The notes under the pieces are model-generated. The model ran no database searches and was not told the origin of the DNA. It saw only the letters and a list, made by a program, of their open reading frames with translations. Source: Archangium lansingense (GTDB taxonomy: Bacteria; Myxococcota; Myxococcia; Myxococcales; Myxococcaceae). Taken from it: a stretch of DNA of 64,000 nt. The translations under genes and the position numbers were made by a program. Shown one piece after another: positions 62,661 to 64,000 of the stretch (positions are counted from its first letter, which is position 1; every line of letters starts with the position of its first letter). The DNA lies in NCBI RefSeq assembly GCF_026626635.1, contig NZ_JAPNKA010000001.1:1736001-1800000 (forward strand), read 5' to 3'.

Positions 62661-63069
62661 CACCTCGCCACAGCCCGGTCAGGGCACGGCGGCGGCCTTC
62701 GTGGCGAAGGCGCTGGCACAGAATGGTGACCAGTACAGACTCGGCGCGGAGGCGAACCCGAACGATCCAAACCCGAAGGTGTTCGACTGCTCGGAGCTGG
62801 TGGAGTGGGCGGCGCGCCAGGTGGGCGTCACATTCCCGGACGGGACGATGAACCAGCTGCCGTACATCAAGCGGAACAACAAGACGATCTCTGTCGCCCA
62901 GGCCATCAAAACACTCGGGGCGTTGCTCTTCCGGCCGGGACACGTCGCCATCAGTCTGGGGGATGGGCGCACCATCGAGGCCAAGGGCAAGAAGTACGGC
63001 GTAGGCATCTTCAGCGCTCACAACCGCAAGTGGACGACCGGAGGCCTCATCCCCGGCATGACGTACTGA
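62428..63069 (+). CDS. Peptidoglycan-binding / NlpC-P60-like endopeptidase
   Basis: The 213-residue protein has an N-terminal PG_binding_1 domain (about 8-68: GPAVVQLQNMLNSKGFPVG, FGPKTKGAVIAFQRAMGL, ADGVVGPKTWAAL), a short Thr/Pro/Gln linker and a C-terminal NlpC/P60-type domain with FDCSELVEWAARQVG (catalytic Cys about 121) and RPGHVAISLGDGRTIEAK (His about 172). It should cut peptide bonds in cell-wall peptides. No signal peptide or membrane segment is present, so its way out of the cell is unclear: lysis, a contact-dependent secretion system, or a non-classical route. ATG 62428 has GAGG 9 bases upstream. The next gene shares its first 68 residues exactly. Confidence 0.88.
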   Translation: MATNTQREGSRGPAVVQLQNMLNSKGFPVGAADGAFGPKTKGAVIAFQRAMGLAADGVVGPKTWAALGAAGATLGATHTSPQPGQGTAAAFVAKALAQNGDQYRLGAEANPNDPNPKVFDCSELVEWAARQVGVTFPDGTMNQLPYIKRNNKTISVAQAIKTLGALLFRPGHVAISLGDGRTIEAKGKKYGVGIFSAHNRKWTTGGLIPGMTY

Positions 63070-63113
63070 GTCACTCAAGGACCCCAGAAAGGGTGTCAAA
63101 GATGGAAGGGAGC

Positions 63114-63424
63114 GGGGGGCTCTCCGTCTCATCCGGCACTTCCCTCCTCTGCCTTTATGAATCCTATTCATAGAAAGAAGAGGTCAGCTCCATGGCTACC
63201 AACACGCAGCGCGAGGGCTCTCGAGGCCCCGCGGTGGTCCAGCTCCAGAACATGCTGAATAGCAAGGGCTTCCCTGTCGGAGCGGCGGACGGCGCGTTCG
63301 GCCCGAAGACGAAGGGGGCGGTGATTGCCTTCCAGCGCGCCATGGGCCTGGCCGCGGACGGCGTCGTCGGCCCCAAGACGTGGGCCGCCCTGGGCGTCGC
63401 TGGCGCCACCTTGGGCGCCACGCA
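63114..63424 (+). repeat. Duplicated leader plus peptidoglycan-binding module, copy 2
   Basis: Second copy of the unit at 62350-62660, in direct orientation, beginning 45 bases after the first gene's stop. Divergence begins at codon 69 (GTC against GCC) and the sequences separate completely after about codon 77. Confidence 0.9.
63156..63172. promoter_or_regulatory. AT-rich inverted repeat in the leader, copy 2
   Basis: TATGAAT-CCT-ATTCATA, arms identical to copy 1 at 62392-62408, in the same position relative to the start codon. Confidence 0.6.
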
Positions 63425-63866
63425 GACCAACGGCGGCACTCATCTCACCGCGCGCCTCAACAACCAGCCCAACGGCCCCGGGCTGGCCACCGGCTCCATC
63501 ACGGTGGACGGCCGCACGTACCAGTTCAACTCCGGCTCGAGAAAACTCTTGTCGGTGCCGCAGGGCACGTACCGCGTGAGGGCGCATCGCAACAGCCGCT
63601 CCGAGCCAGGTTTCGTGCGTGATGGCGTCGGCTTCAGCTTTCTCATCGAGGACGCACACCGCCCCAACTCTGACGCGATGTCTGACAGGCGCGACAAGGC
63701 GGACGGCATGCGCACGCTGCTGCGCATCCACCCGGACGGTGGTTCGATCGGCACCGCAGGCTGCATCGGCATCGTCGGTAATGGGGCGACGTTGCGTCAG
63801 TTCCGCGACGGCATGAACGCGGAGCTCCGTCGACACGGCGGCACGTGCACGCTCCGCGTGCAGTGA
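63192..63866 (+). CDS. Peptidoglycan-binding / Tlde1- or L,D-transpeptidase-like protein
   Basis: The 224-residue protein begins with the same peptidoglycan-binding module as the gene before it (residues 1-68 identical) but has a different C-terminus, about 85-224. This carries VDGRTYQFNSGSRKLLSVPQGTYRVRAHR, FSFLIEDAHRPNSDAM and RIHPDGGSIGTAGCIGIV, where H180 and C191 resemble the His-Cys pair of L,D-transpeptidase-like Tlde1/DUF2778 enzymes that act on peptidoglycan tetrapeptides. The spacing is shorter than in classic YkuD domains. No signal peptide. ATG 63192 with GAGG 9 bases upstream, same leader as its neighbour. The pair looks like two wall-attacking enzymes built on one targeting module. 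Confidence 0.82.
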   Translation: MATNTQREGSRGPAVVQLQNMLNSKGFPVGAADGAFGPKTKGAVIAFQRAMGLAADGVVGPKTWAALGVAGATLGATQTNGGTHLTARLNNQPNGPGLATGSITVDGRTYQFNSGSRKLLSVPQGTYRVRAHRNSRSEPGFVRDGVGFSFLIEDAHRPNSDAMSDRRDKADGMRTLLRIHPDGGSIGTAGCIGIVGNGATLRQFRDGMNAELRRHGGTCTLRVQ

Positions 63867-63942
63867 CGCTGGCAGGCTCACTCGACCCGACCACCTTCCC
63901 TTGGACACCTTCCCTCGACACCCTCCCTCGGGTCTCTCGGGG

Positions 63943-64000
63943 TTAGTGCGCGGGTTGTTCCTGGTCCAGGTCCTCTTCCACCTGCGCCCGCTCTTCTTCG
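63943..64000 (-). CDS. C-terminus of a gene running off the window
   Basis: A TAA stop at 63943-63945 on the minus strand is preceded by 18 in-frame codons of acidic sequence (EEERAQVEEDLDQEQPAH). An acidic tail of this kind is a common protein end in this genome type, but too little is visible to name it. Positions 63867-63942 hold no feature except a C/T-rich repeat of TTCCCTxGACACC units. Confidence 0.45.
   Translation of the reverse strand, partial: EEERAQVEEDLDQEQPAH

Noticed and set aside
62428..63866. Prophage lysis cassette
   Set aside because: No holin, tail or capsid genes are visible, but the window ends soon after, so this is not fully excluded.

Overview
The window is high-GC, gene-dense DNA of a myxobacterium, probably suborder Cystobacterineae (Archangium/Cystobacter-like). 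I base this on a SitA6/SitI6-type toxin-immunity pair, a MYXO-CTERM sorting tail, two giant trifunctional Ser/Thr kinase - ATPase - histidine kinase proteins, a TOMM-type kinase/cyclase fusion, and many secreted hydrolases and ELWxxDGT-type lipoproteins. The taxonomy is inferred from gene content only. I see no rRNA, tRNA or CRISPR array.

Layout. 1-3.5 kb: accessory region with a DUF3883-like protein, a conserved unknown protein, three copies of a TCGTTGACGTCAACGA palindrome, and a SitA6/SitI6-like pair bracketed by 24-bp imperfect direct repeats. 3.5-11.6 kb: a 1,490-residue fatty acyl-AMP ligase - ACP - unknown - acyl-ACP reductase-like fusion, a secreted polysaccharide lyase with MYXO-CTERM, and a coupled formaldehyde-detoxification pair (class III alcohol dehydrogenase, then S-formylglutathione hydrolase). 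11.7-14.4 kb: a decayed lipoprotein gene before an intact DUF3396 immunity-type gene. 14.4-17.5 kb: a CHRD protein, a LysR regulator and a cytochrome P450; the P450 promoter/start region has a diverged partial duplicate at 14.4 kb. 17.5-28.5 kb: two head-to-head trifunctional signalling proteins. 28.6-31 kb: a membrane protein and an acyl-CoA synthetase. 31-39 kb: an operon sulP - dabA - dabB - NuoM-like that looks like a DAB-type inorganic-carbon uptake system. Divergent from it at 39.2-40.4 kb is an ECF sigma factor coupled to a putative anti-sigma factor with a His-rich outer domain. 40.5-45.7 kb: a porin-like protein, a histidine kinase/NtrC pair and an outer-membrane protein. 45.9-55.9 kb: an S41 peptidase, a small membrane protein, the kinase/cyclase fusion, a DUF900-type hydrolase and an ELWxxDGT lipoprotein. 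56-57.1 kb: an IS5-type element with recognisable ends, a TTA duplication and a frameshifted transposase. 57.1-62.1 kb: an NTF2-like secreted protein, a Y1-transposase remnant, a beta-helix protein and a glycoside-hydrolase-like protein, ending in two truncated genes. 62.3-63.9 kb: two tandem genes sharing a near-identical leader and peptidoglycan-binding N-terminus but carrying different cell-wall-active C-termini.

The strongest leads are (1) the paired cell-wall enzymes with a shared 5' module and different catalytic tails at 62.3-63.9 kb, (2) the FAAL-ACP-X-AAR fusion, (3) the DAB/SulP operon with a second proton-channel subunit beside a sigma/anti-sigma pair, and (4) the sit cassette bounded by direct repeats. 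None was tested by database search; family names come from motifs read by eye.
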